A stretch of 8,422 nucleotides of DNA from CAZULF01 sp964621215 (GTDB lineage: Bacteria; Pseudomonadota; Gammaproteobacteria; UBA1113), in contig CAZULF010000094.1 in the NCBI GenBank assembly GCA_964621215.1, forward strand, positions 1 through 8,422, read 5' to 3'. Below are positions 1 to 6,164 of the stretch, piece after piece; position 1 is the first letter of the stretch; the number at the start of each line of letters is the position of its first letter. The position numbers and the translations under genes were made by a program. The notes under the pieces are model-generated. The model did not search any database. It saw only the letters and a program-made list of their open reading frames with translations, and was not told the DNA's origin.

Positions 1-963
1 AATACGTGATTTATTCTGTTCAACCAGTTCTGTAATACCCAAAACAGGCTCGCTGATCGAACGAGTTGCAATTAAACCCAACACATAGGGAATTTGTAAT
101 GCATATTTAGTTTCATGTGTTTTTTGGTCTGGAACAGCAAAAACAGAAATCGCTGCTGGCGGAGTTTCTGTATGCCACATGCCTTCCATCGCAGCAATTT
201 TCATTTGTTGATTTTCATTGGCTAAGTAACCGCTTTCATCACCTAAAGTCACGGCAGATAATGCTACTGCCAAACCAAAAGTAGAAGCCATCAGCATAGA
301 ACGCTTGGCGATTTCAACATTGCGTTTACGTAATAAATAATAAGCACTAATCGCTAGCACAAACACTGCTCCTGTGACGTAACCAGCACTAACAGTATGT
401 ACAAATTTCGCTTGTGCTACGGGATTAAAAATCACTTCCGCAAAATTGGCCACTTCCATTCGCATGGTGTGATAGTTAAAGACGGCTCCCGTCGGATGTT
501 GCATCCACGCATTAGCGATTAAAATCCACAAAGCGGATAGATTAGAACCTAATGCTAATAACCAAGTCACCGTTAAATGCGCACCTCTTGACAATTTATT
601 CCAGCCGAAAAAGAATAACCCCACAAAAGTCGCCTCTAAAAAGAAAGCCATTAAACCTTCAATCGCCAGCGGTGCACCGAAAATATCACCCACATATTGC
701 GAGTAATACGCCCAGTTAGTACCAAATTGAAACTCCATGGTGACACCGGTGGCAACTCCCATGGCAAAGTTAATCCCAAACAACAAACCCCAAAATTGGG
801 TCATCTCTTTCCAGATAGGTTTTTTAGTAAAGAAGTAGACCGACTCCATCATCCCTAGTAAAACCGATAAACCCAACGTTAGAGGCACAAAAATAAAGTG
901 ATACATGGCCGTTAAACCAAATTGCCAGCGAGATAATTCAACAACGTCAGGTGATGGAATCAT
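1..963 (-). CDS. cydA: Cytochrome bd ubiquinol oxidase subunit I, 3'-truncated by window edge
   Basis: Heme-bearing subunit of the cytochrome bd quinol oxidase, an inner-membrane enzyme that oxidises ubiquinol and reduces O2 to water, typically at low oxygen. The window holds the first 321 residues of a family usually a little over 500 long; the reading frame is open to base 1. The N-terminus (VELSRWQFGLTAMYHF) closely matches E. coli CydA with an offset of +3. His22 corresponds to the heme b595 ligand H19, Glu102 and Glu110 (in IEGLMAFFLEATF) to E99 and E107, and His189 (in KFVHTVSAGYVTG) to the b558 ligand H186. The start of the quinol-binding Q loop is present (GDESGY, then a conserved Lys and Glu in MKIAAMEGMW). 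Several hydrophobic helices are visible. The ATG is preceded by GAGAGGG 7 nt upstream and lies 4 nt after the cydP-like gene, so the two are almost certainly cotranscribed. cydB is expected beyond the left edge. Identification is from recalled E. coli sequence; very secure. Confidence 0.97.
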   Translation of the reverse strand, partial: MIPSPDVVELSRWQFGLTAMYHFIFVPLTLGLSVLLGMMESVYFFTKKPIWKEMTQFWGLLFGINFAMGVATGVTMEFQFGTNWAYYSQYVGDIFGAPLAIEGLMAFFLEATFVGLFFFGWNKLSRGAHLTVTWLLALGSNLSALWILIANAWMQHPTGAVFNYHTMRMEVANFAEVIFNPVAQAKFVHTVSAGYVTGAVFVLAISAYYLLRKRNVEIAKRSMLMASTFGLAVALSAVTLGDESGYLANENQQMKIAAMEGMWHTETPPAAISVFAVPDQKTHETKYALQIPYVLGLIATRSISEPVLGITELVEQNKSRI

Positions 964-967
964 AAAG

Positions 968-1144
968 TTACCCTCTCGATAAAATATGTTGCTCTAAAAC
1001 AGTAGTATCTTTTTCCGAAATGCTTGGATGAGAAAAACAAACCCACCATAATAGGGTCAATAATAAGAGTTTAAGGAAAACGACAAACGAAAGTTCAATA
1101 AATAAAAAGCGCGCTGAAAATATTTTTTTAGTCATCACTAACAT
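968..1144 (-). CDS. cydP: CydP-like small cytochrome bd oxidase-associated membrane protein
   Basis: Small protein of 58 residues from the chosen start (MLVMTKKIFSARF...). It has a short basic N-terminus, one strong hydrophobic helix (roughly residues 13-35, rich in Leu/Phe/Val and ending LLWWVCFSHP) and a short polar tail. This basic-helix-WW-HP layout directly ahead of cydA matches the family annotated as cytochrome oxidase putative small subunit CydP in gammaproteobacteria; a role as an accessory or stabilising subunit of the bd oxidase is inferred from location and family. Start choice: an AGAAGGGG Shine-Dalgarno at 1153-1160 lies 5 nt before an ATG at 1147 and 8 nt before the ATG at 1144, so either could be used; a GTG at 1183 gives a longer frame but has no SD. 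The stop is 4 nt from the cydA ATG, and the cydA Shine-Dalgarno lies inside this gene's end, suggesting translational coupling. The gene call is good; the name is moderately sure. Confidence 0.75.
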   Translation of the reverse strand: MLVMTKKIFSARFLFIELSFVVFLKLLLLTLLWWVCFSHPSISEKDTTVLEQHILSRG

Positions 1145-1173
1145 CATCACAGCCCCTTCTGTAAGATACAAAA

Positions 1174-1202
1174 AGTGTTTCACTTTTCATATTAAGTGTC
1201 AA
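1174..1202 (-). promoter_or_regulatory. Weak candidate promoter for cydP-cydA
   Basis: A perfect TTGACA hexamer lies on the minus strand at 1202-1197. At 17-bp spacing the -10 position reads AACACT, which matches the sigma-70 consensus at only 3 of 6 bases. It would place the transcript start about 20-25 nt before the cydP start codon. No clear FNR/ANR-type palindrome (TTGAT-N4-ATCAA) was seen nearby. Only the -35 box is convincing. Confidence 0.3.
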
Positions 1203-1301
1203 GGTTATTTTTTCATTTTACTCGATATTTTCCATATAAAATGAGAAGTATTATCCTTATCTTTACGTGACGTACAGAGACTTCACGAAGACATTCATAC
1301 T

Positions 1302-1352
1302 CCAAGGTTAAACAGTCACCAAGGTTAAACAGTCACCAAGGTTAAACAGTCG
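1302..1352. repeat. Three tandem copies of a 17-bp unit
   Basis: The unit CCAAGGTTAAACAGTCA is repeated at 1302-1318, 1319-1335 and 1336-1352. Copies 1 and 2 are identical and copy 3 differs only in its last base (G for A). The final GTC of copy 3 is also the first three bases of the adjoining palindromic element, so the tandem array and the hairpin element share their junction. There are no spacers, so this is a simple direct tandem duplication, not a CRISPR. Confidence 0.95.
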
Positions 1353-1424
1353 TCCCGCGGCTTGTCCGCGGGATCCAGAGATCTCGATAACCTTCTGGAC
1401 CCCGTGGACAAGCCACGGGGCGAC
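1349..1424. repeat. REP/BIME-like double-hairpin palindromic element, copy 1
   Basis: Two inverted 30-bp arms (1349-1378 and 1395-1424) face each other across a 16-bp centre. Each arm begins GTCG at its outer end, folds into an 8-bp stem with a 5-nt loop, and ends TCCAG at its inner end. The left-arm stem is CCCGCGG / CCGCGGG (1354-1360 with 1366-1372, extended by T1353-A1373) around the loop CTTGT. The right-arm stem is CCCCGTGG / CCACGGGG (1400-1407 with 1413-1420) around ACAAG. The outer GTCG plus hairpin in inverted pairs resembles REP sequences arranged as BIMEs. A second copy lies at 6993-7068. Confidence 0.9.
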
Positions 1425-1499
1425 GGGGTGAGAGGTGAGGAACCGATACTTGTGGGTAAAGCCATGGCTCCATTCAGGCTGCAGGGACTATAAATGAGC

Positions 1500-1528
1500 T
1501 AGCCACGAAGCAAGAACTGTGTTAAAAT
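1500..1528 (+). promoter_or_regulatory. Candidate promoter for the EEP-like gene
   Basis: TAAAAT at 1523-1528 matches the -10 consensus at 5 of 6 bases. At 17-bp spacing TAGCCA (1500-1505) matches the -35 consensus at 4 of 6. Transcription would start near 1535, giving a leader of about 40 nt that includes the GGAG ribosome-binding site 8 nt before the ATG at 1573. The weak -35 would be compatible with an activator, but none can be assigned. Confidence 0.4.
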
Positions 1529-1572
1529 TGGCCTAATATTTAAGATCTGTTGATTTTCTTGGAGTTTGAATT

Positions 1573-3378
1573 ATGAGCCGCCTGCACCCCACGTTGCCAA
1601 CGCAAGAAGAAGCGCAAGCAAATCCCGCTCTTGTTTATTCTAATCATGTCCCCTTTCTAGTAGAAATTCCCGATTCTGAGGACGGTCCAGTGAAAATTCT
1701 TTCTTGGAATGTCAATGAAAACAATGGATTAAAAGCCTTTGGCATAGATAGTGAGGTTGAAGAAGAGAGAAATGCACGTCTTGAGCGAATCGCAGAAGCC
1801 ATTATTCGATTTATTCAAACCCACCAACCTGATTTTATTTCATTACAAGGCCTCGTTGAGGATAGAGATCGCATTTCGCCGTTATTACTTACGATTGATC
1901 GAGAATTAGAAGCAGCTAGCTTACGTTATGAGAGCAGGAGTTCTTCTAATAATGGCTGTTTAACGTTATTTAACGTTGCCAAATTTAGCCACACTCCCGG
2001 CTCTAACAACATGCCACGCCCCGTGTTCGACGGAATATCACCATTACGTGGTCATTATAGTGAATACTGGAGGGGTATTAACCAAAAAAATCCTATTCTT
2101 CTCGCCAACATAGATTTAGGGTCTAGCCAGACATCGATGGATCATGAAAACTCTGTAAAATATTTTTTCGATCACGGTACGGATACTGATCTAAAAATTA
2201 TTATTGGTAATTTCAATTGCGATGTTGCTGCAGGCGCCTGTTATACTAGCAGAACTATTCGAGGGTTCAAAGAAGCAGAAATTAAGCAAGCTACGATTGT
2301 GTATTTAAATCCTCAAACAGGGGAAACCCTAAATAACCCTCTTGAAAATGGTTCTTCAACTTCATCTACTGTTGACCAAGCCTGTAAAAATTTAGAAACC
2401 GACTATGCTTGGAATAATGCTATCGATGCAATCCAAAACAATCCAAAATTGGATTCAAATATAAAAAGTGTATTCCTTAAGTTACAAAATAGTCACGGAC
2501 TTGGTGAGCAGTTCTATAATCGCTTAAAAATAGGTTTTATAAAAATAGCAATGGCGTTAAATGAACCATCGGCTCAGCTGAGGTTTGATATTATTAAAGA
2601 CTTTATAATAGAGATTGATAATTCTGTGGCTGATATAGCTGTGCCAAATGAGACGCGGAGCGTTATCACTAATGCTGCTAATGTTTTAACTCAGATCTTG
2701 AGTAACGTTTATGATGATAACGCACCACTTGATAGCACAGAGAAAACACCAAAACAAGAGTTGCTAGAGTTATTACAAAAACCACATCTACTGGGTCTAA
2801 AGTTAACAACGATATTAGACGTTGAAAATAACACTGCAGTTAGCAGTGAGGTTAAAGAAAAATTTCGCGCCTTTTACGATGCGGTTTCGCAGCTCGAATC
2901 TGCACCCAATCAATCAGATAAAGTCATTATCAAACAGATTGTAGACTTAGCAGAAAACGTCAGGTCAACCCCTACGTTAACATTAGAAACGATACGACAA
3001 TCCGCCACTGAATTAGATGAAAAACTCTATGGCAAACCACCAGCAAGCATAAGTCTGAAAGTTGCTGCGTGCGGTGTAATCGGTGCATTAGTGGGTGCGG
3101 CTCTTGGTGTTGCTATCGGTGCAGCTGTGACCGGTTGGGGTGGTGGTTTTGGTGCCATTCCCGGCATCATTGCCGGCGCATTCACCGGCTGGACTGTAGC
3201 AACTACCGCAATGGTTGCCGGTGCAGGAACCTGTGCAGCTATCGCTAGCGGTATCGGTTTTTGGCGCGGGAAAAGAGCGGCTAGTAATTACCAAGCTCAC
3301 AAAATAGAAGAGAATCAAAAAGTCACTTCAGAGATTTTAGCGGCGGAAAAAACCTTTTTCACCCCTGGCACTGCATAA
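1573..3378 (+). CDS. Effector-like protein: degenerate EEP (nuclease/phosphatase-fold) domain plus C-terminal glycine-zipper membrane module
   Basis: A 601-residue protein not recognised by name. Residues about 40-270 resemble the endonuclease/exonuclease/phosphatase fold: KILSWNVNENNG (41-52), RIAEAIIRFIQTHQPDFISLQ (72-92), a strand LLANIDL (176-182) and IIIGNFN (209-215). Key residues look lost: the Glu of the usual LQE motif is Gly93, the Asp of the usual GDFN motif is Asn213, and no C-terminal SDH motif was found, so catalysis is doubtful. Residues about 275-490 are polar and probably helical, with no motif I recognise. Residues 493-566 are a hydrophobic glycine/alanine-rich stretch with many GxxxG-type spacings (glycine zipper), probably one or two membrane hairpins. 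The 35-residue tail is polar, with Glu at 579, 580, 587 and 592. No N-terminal signal peptide is visible. A GGAG site precedes the ATG by 8 nt. The architecture recalls type IV-secreted effectors of Legionella and Coxiella relatives; that role is inference. Confidence 0.82.
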   Translation: MSRLHPTLPTQEEAQANPALVYSNHVPFLVEIPDSEDGPVKILSWNVNENNGLKAFGIDSEVEEERNARLERIAEAIIRFIQTHQPDFISLQGLVEDRDRISPLLLTIDRELEAASLRYESRSSSNNGCLTLFNVAKFSHTPGSNNMPRPVFDGISPLRGHYSEYWRGINQKNPILLANIDLGSSQTSMDHENSVKYFFDHGTDTDLKIIIGNFNCDVAAGACYTSRTIRGFKEAEIKQATIVYLNPQTGETLNNPLENGSSTSSTVDQACKNLETDYAWNNAIDAIQNNPKLDSNIKSVFLKLQNSHGLGEQFYNRLKIGFIKIAMALNEPSAQLRFDIIKDFIIEIDNSVADIAVPNETRSVITNAANVLTQILSNVYDDNAPLDSTEKTPKQELLELLQKPHLLGLKLTTILDVENNTAVSSEVKEKFRAFYDAVSQLESAPNQSDKVIIKQIVDLAENVRSTPTLTLETIRQSATELDEKLYGKPPASISLKVAACGVIGALVGAALGVAIGAAVTGWGGGFGAIPGIIAGAFTGWTVATTAMVAGAGTCAAIASGIGFWRGKRAASNYQAHKIEENQKVTSEILAAEKTFFTPGTA

Positions 3379-3386
3379 TATTGATG

Positions 3387-4421
3387 TTATACCTCACACT
3401 CCGCCTGCAATAACAGTGTTTCAGGCGGGCGCAAGCCTAAATGCAAATATGTATGGCGCGTTGCCAAGCGTCCGCGAGCGGTACGCGTAATGTAGCCTTG
3501 TTGGATGAGATACGGTTCAATCACATCTTCAATAGTGCCACGTTCTTCACCAATCGCTGCAGCGAGACTATCTATTCCGACCGGACCACCATCAAATTTT
3601 TCGACTAAGGTTGCCAGCAATCGACGATCCATAGTATCCAGACCACTCATATCAACTTCCAACATCGTTAATGCTGCTGTTGCGATAGCATCAGTGATAA
3701 TGCCACTACCTTTCACTTGCGCAAAATCACGCACACGTCGTAATAAACGATTAGCAATACGTGGCGTACCTCGGGCACGTTTAGCTATTTCTTTAGCACC
3801 CGCTGCATCGGTTGTCACGCCTAAAATATTAGCTGAGCGTGTGACAATATGAGTGAGATCTTCGATATTATAAAATTCTAATCGTTGAATAATGCCAAAA
3901 CGATCGCGTAAAGGCGAAGTTAATAACCCTGCACGCGTAGTGGCTCCCACTAAAGTAAATGGTGGCAAATCGAGTTTGATTGAACGTGCAGCTGGACCTT
4001 CTCCAATCATAATATCGAGTTGATAATCTTCCATCGCAGGATATAAAATTTCTTCCACCACCGGGCTTAAGCGATGAATTTCATCGATAAATAACACGTC
4101 ATTGGGCTCAAGGTTAGTTAACATCGCAGCTAAATCACCGGCTTTTTCTAACACTGGGCCTGAGGTTTGTTTAAGATTAACATTCATTTCATTGGCAATG
4201 ATCGCGGCCAATGTAGTTTTGCCTAATCCTGGCGGACCAAAAATTAAAACATGATCTAATGCTTCTGCGCGCCCACGTGCAGCGTTAATAAATATTTCCA
4301 TTTGACTACGCACAGCCGGTTGACCAATATAATCGGTCAGCGTTTTGGGGCGAATTGCACGATCCAAAACATCTTCACCTTGATAACCGCTAGCACTGAT
4401 AAGTCGATCGGCTTCTAACAT
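3387..4421 (-). CDS. ruvB: Holliday junction branch-migration ATPase RuvB
   Basis: AAA+ motor of the RuvABC resolvasome: hexameric RuvB rings pump DNA through the RuvA-bound Holliday junction during recombinational repair. The product is 344 residues, close to E. coli's 336. Walker A is GPPGLGKTT (62-70, Lys68 as in E. coli), Walker B is LFIDEIHRL (DEIH at 113-116), the sensor-1 region is VGATTRAG, and the arginine finger lies in SPLRDRFG. The C-terminal winged-helix domain follows, ending in the conserved GY-(I)-TRTARGR type segment. The ATG lies 4 nt after the ruvA stop and is served by a GGAGGA site inside ruvA's last codons. It is the last gene of the minus-strand block and its stop is 8 bp from that of the convergent EEP-like gene. 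Confidence 0.98.
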   Translation of the reverse strand: MLEADRLISASGYQGEDVLDRAIRPKTLTDYIGQPAVRSQMEIFINAARGRAEALDHVLIFGPPGLGKTTLAAIIANEMNVNLKQTSGPVLEKAGDLAAMLTNLEPNDVLFIDEIHRLSPVVEEILYPAMEDYQLDIMIGEGPAARSIKLDLPPFTLVGATTRAGLLTSPLRDRFGIIQRLEFYNIEDLTHIVTRSANILGVTTDAAGAKEIAKRARGTPRIANRLLRRVRDFAQVKGSGIITDAIATAALTMLEVDMSGLDTMDRRLLATLVEKFDGGPVGIDSLAAAIGEERGTIEDVIEPYLIQQGYITRTARGRLATRHTYLHLGLRPPETLLLQAECEV

Positions 4422-4425
4422 GACA

Positions 4426-5046
4426 TCATCCTCCGGCCATCAGTTTTAATGCAGCGCGAATGATGATTTCGCAATTAGCTTCTTGCATTAATCCCGTGCG
4501 ATTCACTGCGCGGCTAGCTTCGGCAGGTTTATAACCTAACGCGATCAGTGCATTAATGGCTTCTTGTACTGAGCCCGTTAGATTATTCACTGCAATTTGC
4601 ACGGCCGTATTGGATGTCACTTCAAATGCAGCGGTATCGTACCAATCGGTTAATCGATCGCGCATTTCAATAATTAGACGTTCGGCGGTTTTCTTACCAA
4701 TGCCGGGCAGACGGATCAACGCCGCTGCGTTATTATCCACAATCGATTGTACGAATGTGTCAGGATCAATGCTGGAAAGAATAGTTAATGCTAATTTAGG
4801 GCCAACGCCATTAACTTTGATTAAGCTACGAAATAGTTTGCGCTCTGATAGCGTGCTAAATCCAAATAAATGATGCGCATCTTCGCGCACGGTAAAATGC
4901 GTATAAAGCGTAATTTCTTGGCCAGTTTCAGGCAAACGATAAAATGTGCTCATCGGTACGGATACTTCATATCCAACACCTTTAACATCCAGCACTAATT
5001 CTGGCGGTTGTTTTTCGAGAATGGTTCCGTGTAGTCGACCTATCAT
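4426..5046 (-). CDS. ruvA: Holliday junction DNA-binding protein RuvA
   Basis: Tetrameric protein that clamps the four-way junction and loads RuvB. The product is 206 residues (E. coli 203). Domain I is an OB fold starting MIGRLHG and includes the acidic pin Glu55-Asp56 (in VREDAHHLFGF), which separates strands at the crossover. Domain II carries two helix-hairpin-helix motifs, VNGVGPKLALTILS and LPGIGKKTAERLI, which contact the DNA backbone. The C-terminal domain III (ALIALGYKPAEASRAV) is the flexible part that binds RuvB. The gene starts 24 nt after ruvC. An AAGGT site about 10 nt upstream of the ATG is the likelier Shine-Dalgarno; a second AAGGG directly abutting the ATG is too close. All hallmark residues are present, so it should be functional. 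Confidence 0.98.
   Translation of the reverse strand: MIGRLHGTILEKQPPELVLDVKGVGYEVSVPMSTFYRLPETGQEITLYTHFTVREDAHHLFGFSTLSERKLFRSLIKVNGVGPKLALTILSSIDPDTFVQSIVDNNAAALIRLPGIGKKTAERLIIEMRDRLTDWYDTAAFEVTSNTAVQIAVNNLTGSVQEAINALIALGYKPAEASRAVNRTGLMQEANCEIIIRAALKLMAGG
4429..4434 (-). promoter_or_regulatory. Strong ruvB Shine-Dalgarno embedded in ruvA 3' end
   Basis: GGAGGA on the minus strand, 7 nt before the ruvB ATG, overlaps the terminal Gly codons of ruvA and is followed at once by the ruvA TGA. Ribosomes terminating on ruvA would be placed at the ruvB start, consistent with translational coupling of the two complex partners. Confidence 0.85.
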
Positions 5047-5070
5047 GCCCTTGCTACCTTAATTGTTACC

Positions 5071-5553
5071 TTATAAGCTATTACCCAATCGTAAATGATG
5101 GGCGTGGCATAAAGCAATAGCCAAGGCATCGGCAGCGTCTTCTTGTGGTTTTCCGCTGAGTTCGAGCAAAACTTGCACCATGTGTTGTACTTGGTGTTTT
5201 TCTGCTGCGCCGTAGCCTACGATCATTTGCTTCACTAGGCGAGGAGTATACTCTTCCACAGGAATGTCAGCCAGCGCGACTGCAACTAATGCAGCTCCGC
5301 GGGCTTGACCTAGTTTGAGTGCACTATTGGGATTTTTATGCATGAAAATTTGTTCGATAGCCGCATGATTTGGGCGATATTGTTCAATCACTTCTCTTAG
5401 ATCAACAAAAATATGCCGAAGACGAGTCGCATGTTCCACTTTTTCGACGCGGATACAACCACTAGCCACGTAACGTGCTTTGCCTTTGTGTATATTAATA
5501 ACACCATAACCTGTGACTTGCGAACCCGGATCAATACCTAAAATAATCGTCAT
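5071..5553 (-). CDS. ruvC: Crossover junction endodeoxyribonuclease RuvC
   Basis: Dimeric Holliday junction resolvase that nicks two opposite strands of the junction in a Mg2+-dependent reaction, working with RuvAB. The product is 160 residues, slightly shorter than E. coli's 173 because the variable C-terminal tail is short. The four catalytic acids are present with a +1 offset from E. coli: Asp8 (ILGIDPGSQVTGYG), Glu67 (AAIEQIF), Asp139 and Asp142 (EDAADALA). The basic segment around YTPRLVKQMIVGYGAAEKHQV matches the conserved DNA-binding part. An AAGGA site lies 7 nt before the ATG. The start codon is only 27 nt downstream of the brnA stop, with no visible promoter or terminator between them, so read-through from the toxin-antitoxin promoter is likely. 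Confidence 0.98.
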   Translation of the reverse strand: MTIILGIDPGSQVTGYGVINIHKGKARYVASGCIRVEKVEHATRLRHIFVDLREVIEQYRPNHAAIEQIFMHKNPNSALKLGQARGAALVAVALADIPVEEYTPRLVKQMIVGYGAAEKHQVQHMVQVLLELSGKPQEDAADALAIALCHAHHLRLGNSL

Positions 5554-5580
5554 TGTGAAATCCTTTTTCGTATTTTTTAT

Positions 5581-5871
5581 TCAAGCCACTCGGGGATGTT
5601 TTTTAATCCAATCTTTTAGCACATTATCGATCTTAACCTGCCAGCCTTCACCCATGGATTTAAAATAGTTAAGTACTTCTGGACTATAACGTAATGTCAC
5701 GGCTACTTTAGTTGGTTTTTTTTGTGGGCCTCGTTGACCTACTTTTCGCTTAGGTAGCACTTTTACCAACTCAGGAGGTAATACTGCACTTGCAGAGCGC
5801 ATTGCACGAATATCTTTACGTGTTAATTCTCGCACTTCTCCAGTCTTATCGGTGAGCGGTTTCTTTTTCAT
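5581..5871 (-). CDS. brnA: BrnA-type antitoxin / autorepressor
   Basis: A 96-residue antitoxin of the BrnA family (COG3514/DUF4415 type), which neutralises BrnT by direct binding and represses the shared promoter through a ribbon-helix-helix-like C-terminus. The N-terminal half is basic and polar (MKKKPLTDKTGEVRELTRKD), suited to wrapping the toxin. The C-terminal half shows the family pattern: a strand KVAVTLRYSPEVLNYFK, then the signature GEGWQVKIDNVLKDWIKKH. The start at 5871 was chosen because it gives the usual BrnA beginning, has a GAGAG site about 10 nt upstream, and overlaps brnT by only 26 nt; an in-frame ATG at 5925 would add 18 residues that are not BrnA-like. The toxin-first order with a short overlap is normal for this family and couples antitoxin synthesis to that of the toxin. 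Confidence 0.92.
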   Translation of the reverse strand: MKKKPLTDKTGEVRELTRKDIRAMRSASAVLPPELVKVLPKRKVGQRGPQKKPTKVAVTLRYSPEVLNYFKSMGEGWQVKIDNVLKDWIKKHPRVA

Positions 5872-6124
5872 AACGTTTGATCTCTCGTGAGTTTGCTTTA
5901 CGGAAACTAATAATTCGGGCGCCATCCTGAATCGGCGTGAAACAAATTACGTGTAGCCTTTCCTCTAAGTATCCAATTGCTACAAAACGTTTTTCTGGAT
6001 AGATATATCTATTATCTTCGTAATATATCGCCGATTCCCAATCAAAATCAATGACGTTTTCAAATGGCAACCCACGTTCATGAGTGTTTTTATCCGACTT
6101 ATTCAGATCAAAGCTAATTTTCAT
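5846..6124 (-). CDS. brnT: BrnT-type ribonuclease toxin
   Basis: A 92-residue toxin of the BrnT family, RelE-fold ribonucleases that inhibit translation when released from BrnA. Family landmarks run in order: an N-terminal FDLNKSDKNTHERGLPFE segment (the K-x-x-x-N-x-x-[KE]-[HR]-G-x-x-F-E pattern), a central acidic stretch (DFDWESAIYYED), the core strand EKRFVAIGYLEERLHVICFT, and the C-terminal RIISFRKANSREIKRYE signature. The length equals the family norm and there is no frameshift or internal stop, so the toxin appears intact. The start at 6124 gives the standard N-terminus, with an AAGAG motif 5 nt upstream. It is preceded by its own promoter and sits between yebC and ruvC, which suggests that the TA pair was inserted into a housekeeping block. 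Confidence 0.92.
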   Translation of the reverse strand: MKISFDLNKSDKNTHERGLPFENVIDFDWESAIYYEDNRYIYPEKRFVAIGYLEERLHVICFTPIQDGARIISFRKANSREIKRYEKETAHR

Positions 6125-6136
6125 CTATACTCTTAT

Positions 6137-6164
6137 ATTGTAGTTACAAAAAAATATTTGTCAA
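6137..6164 (-). promoter_or_regulatory. Promoter of brnT-brnA (and possibly ruvCAB)
   Basis: On the minus strand a perfect TTGACA (6164-6159) and TACAAT (6142-6137, 5 of 6 consensus matches) are separated by 16 bp. The predicted transcript start is near 6130, only about 6 nt before the brnT ATG, so the message would be almost leaderless and the AAGAG motif would be partly lost. A palindrome overlapping the -10 box (6138-6149) is a natural autorepression site. Confidence 0.75.
6138..6149. promoter_or_regulatory. Candidate BrnA operator palindrome
   Basis: TTGTAGTTACAA is an inverted repeat with perfect 5-bp arms (TTGTA/TACAA) and a 2-bp centre. It overlaps five of the six bases of the brnT -10 box. 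BrnA proteins autorepress by binding palindromic promoter DNA, so position and symmetry fit an operator; no protein-specific consensus was available to test it. Confidence 0.5.

Larger units (their letters stand above)
1148..1572. other. 425-base divergent intergenic region
   Basis: This stretch separates the minus-strand cyd operon from the plus-strand EEP-like gene. From left to right it holds the cydP Shine-Dalgarno and candidate promoter, an AT-rich section (about 1203-1262), an unassigned section (about 1263-1301), three tandem copies of a 17-bp unit (1302-1352), a GC-rich double-hairpin repeat (1349-1424), an unassigned stretch of about 75 bases, and a candidate promoter and ribosome-binding site for the plus-strand gene. 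No convincing coding frame or RNA gene was recognised in it. Confidence 0.7.

Noticed and set aside
1145..1183. Longer cydP start at the GTG at 1183
   Set aside because: No Shine-Dalgarno precedes it, and the strong AGAAGGGG site lies inside this extension, pointing to the ATGs at 1147/1144.
1302..1352. CRISPR-like array
   Set aside because: The 17-bp units are directly adjacent with no spacers, so this is a plain tandem repeat.
1520..1555. PmrA-type regulator box (paired TTAA motifs) upstream of the effector-like gene
   Set aside because: Two TTAA motifs occur, but 14 bp apart instead of the 7 bp expected from the Legionella/Coxiella pattern, and the flanking bases do not match.
3088..3318. 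Antisense 76-codon frame opposite the glycine-rich segment
   Set aside because: It is rich in Thr/Gly/Ser/Cys as expected from the complement of Gly/Ala codons, has no ribosome-binding site and lies wholly within a well-supported gene.
3401..3428. Inverted repeat CCGCCTG...CAGGCGG as a terminator
   Set aside because: The 7-bp arms are real, but the hairpin lies inside the ruvB coding end and neither strand has a T-run after it, so it does not look like an intrinsic terminator.
5872..5925. BrnA start at the ATG at 5925
   Set aside because: It would overlap brnT by 80 bp and add 18 residues unlike BrnA; the ATG at 5871 gives a typical N-terminus and overlap.
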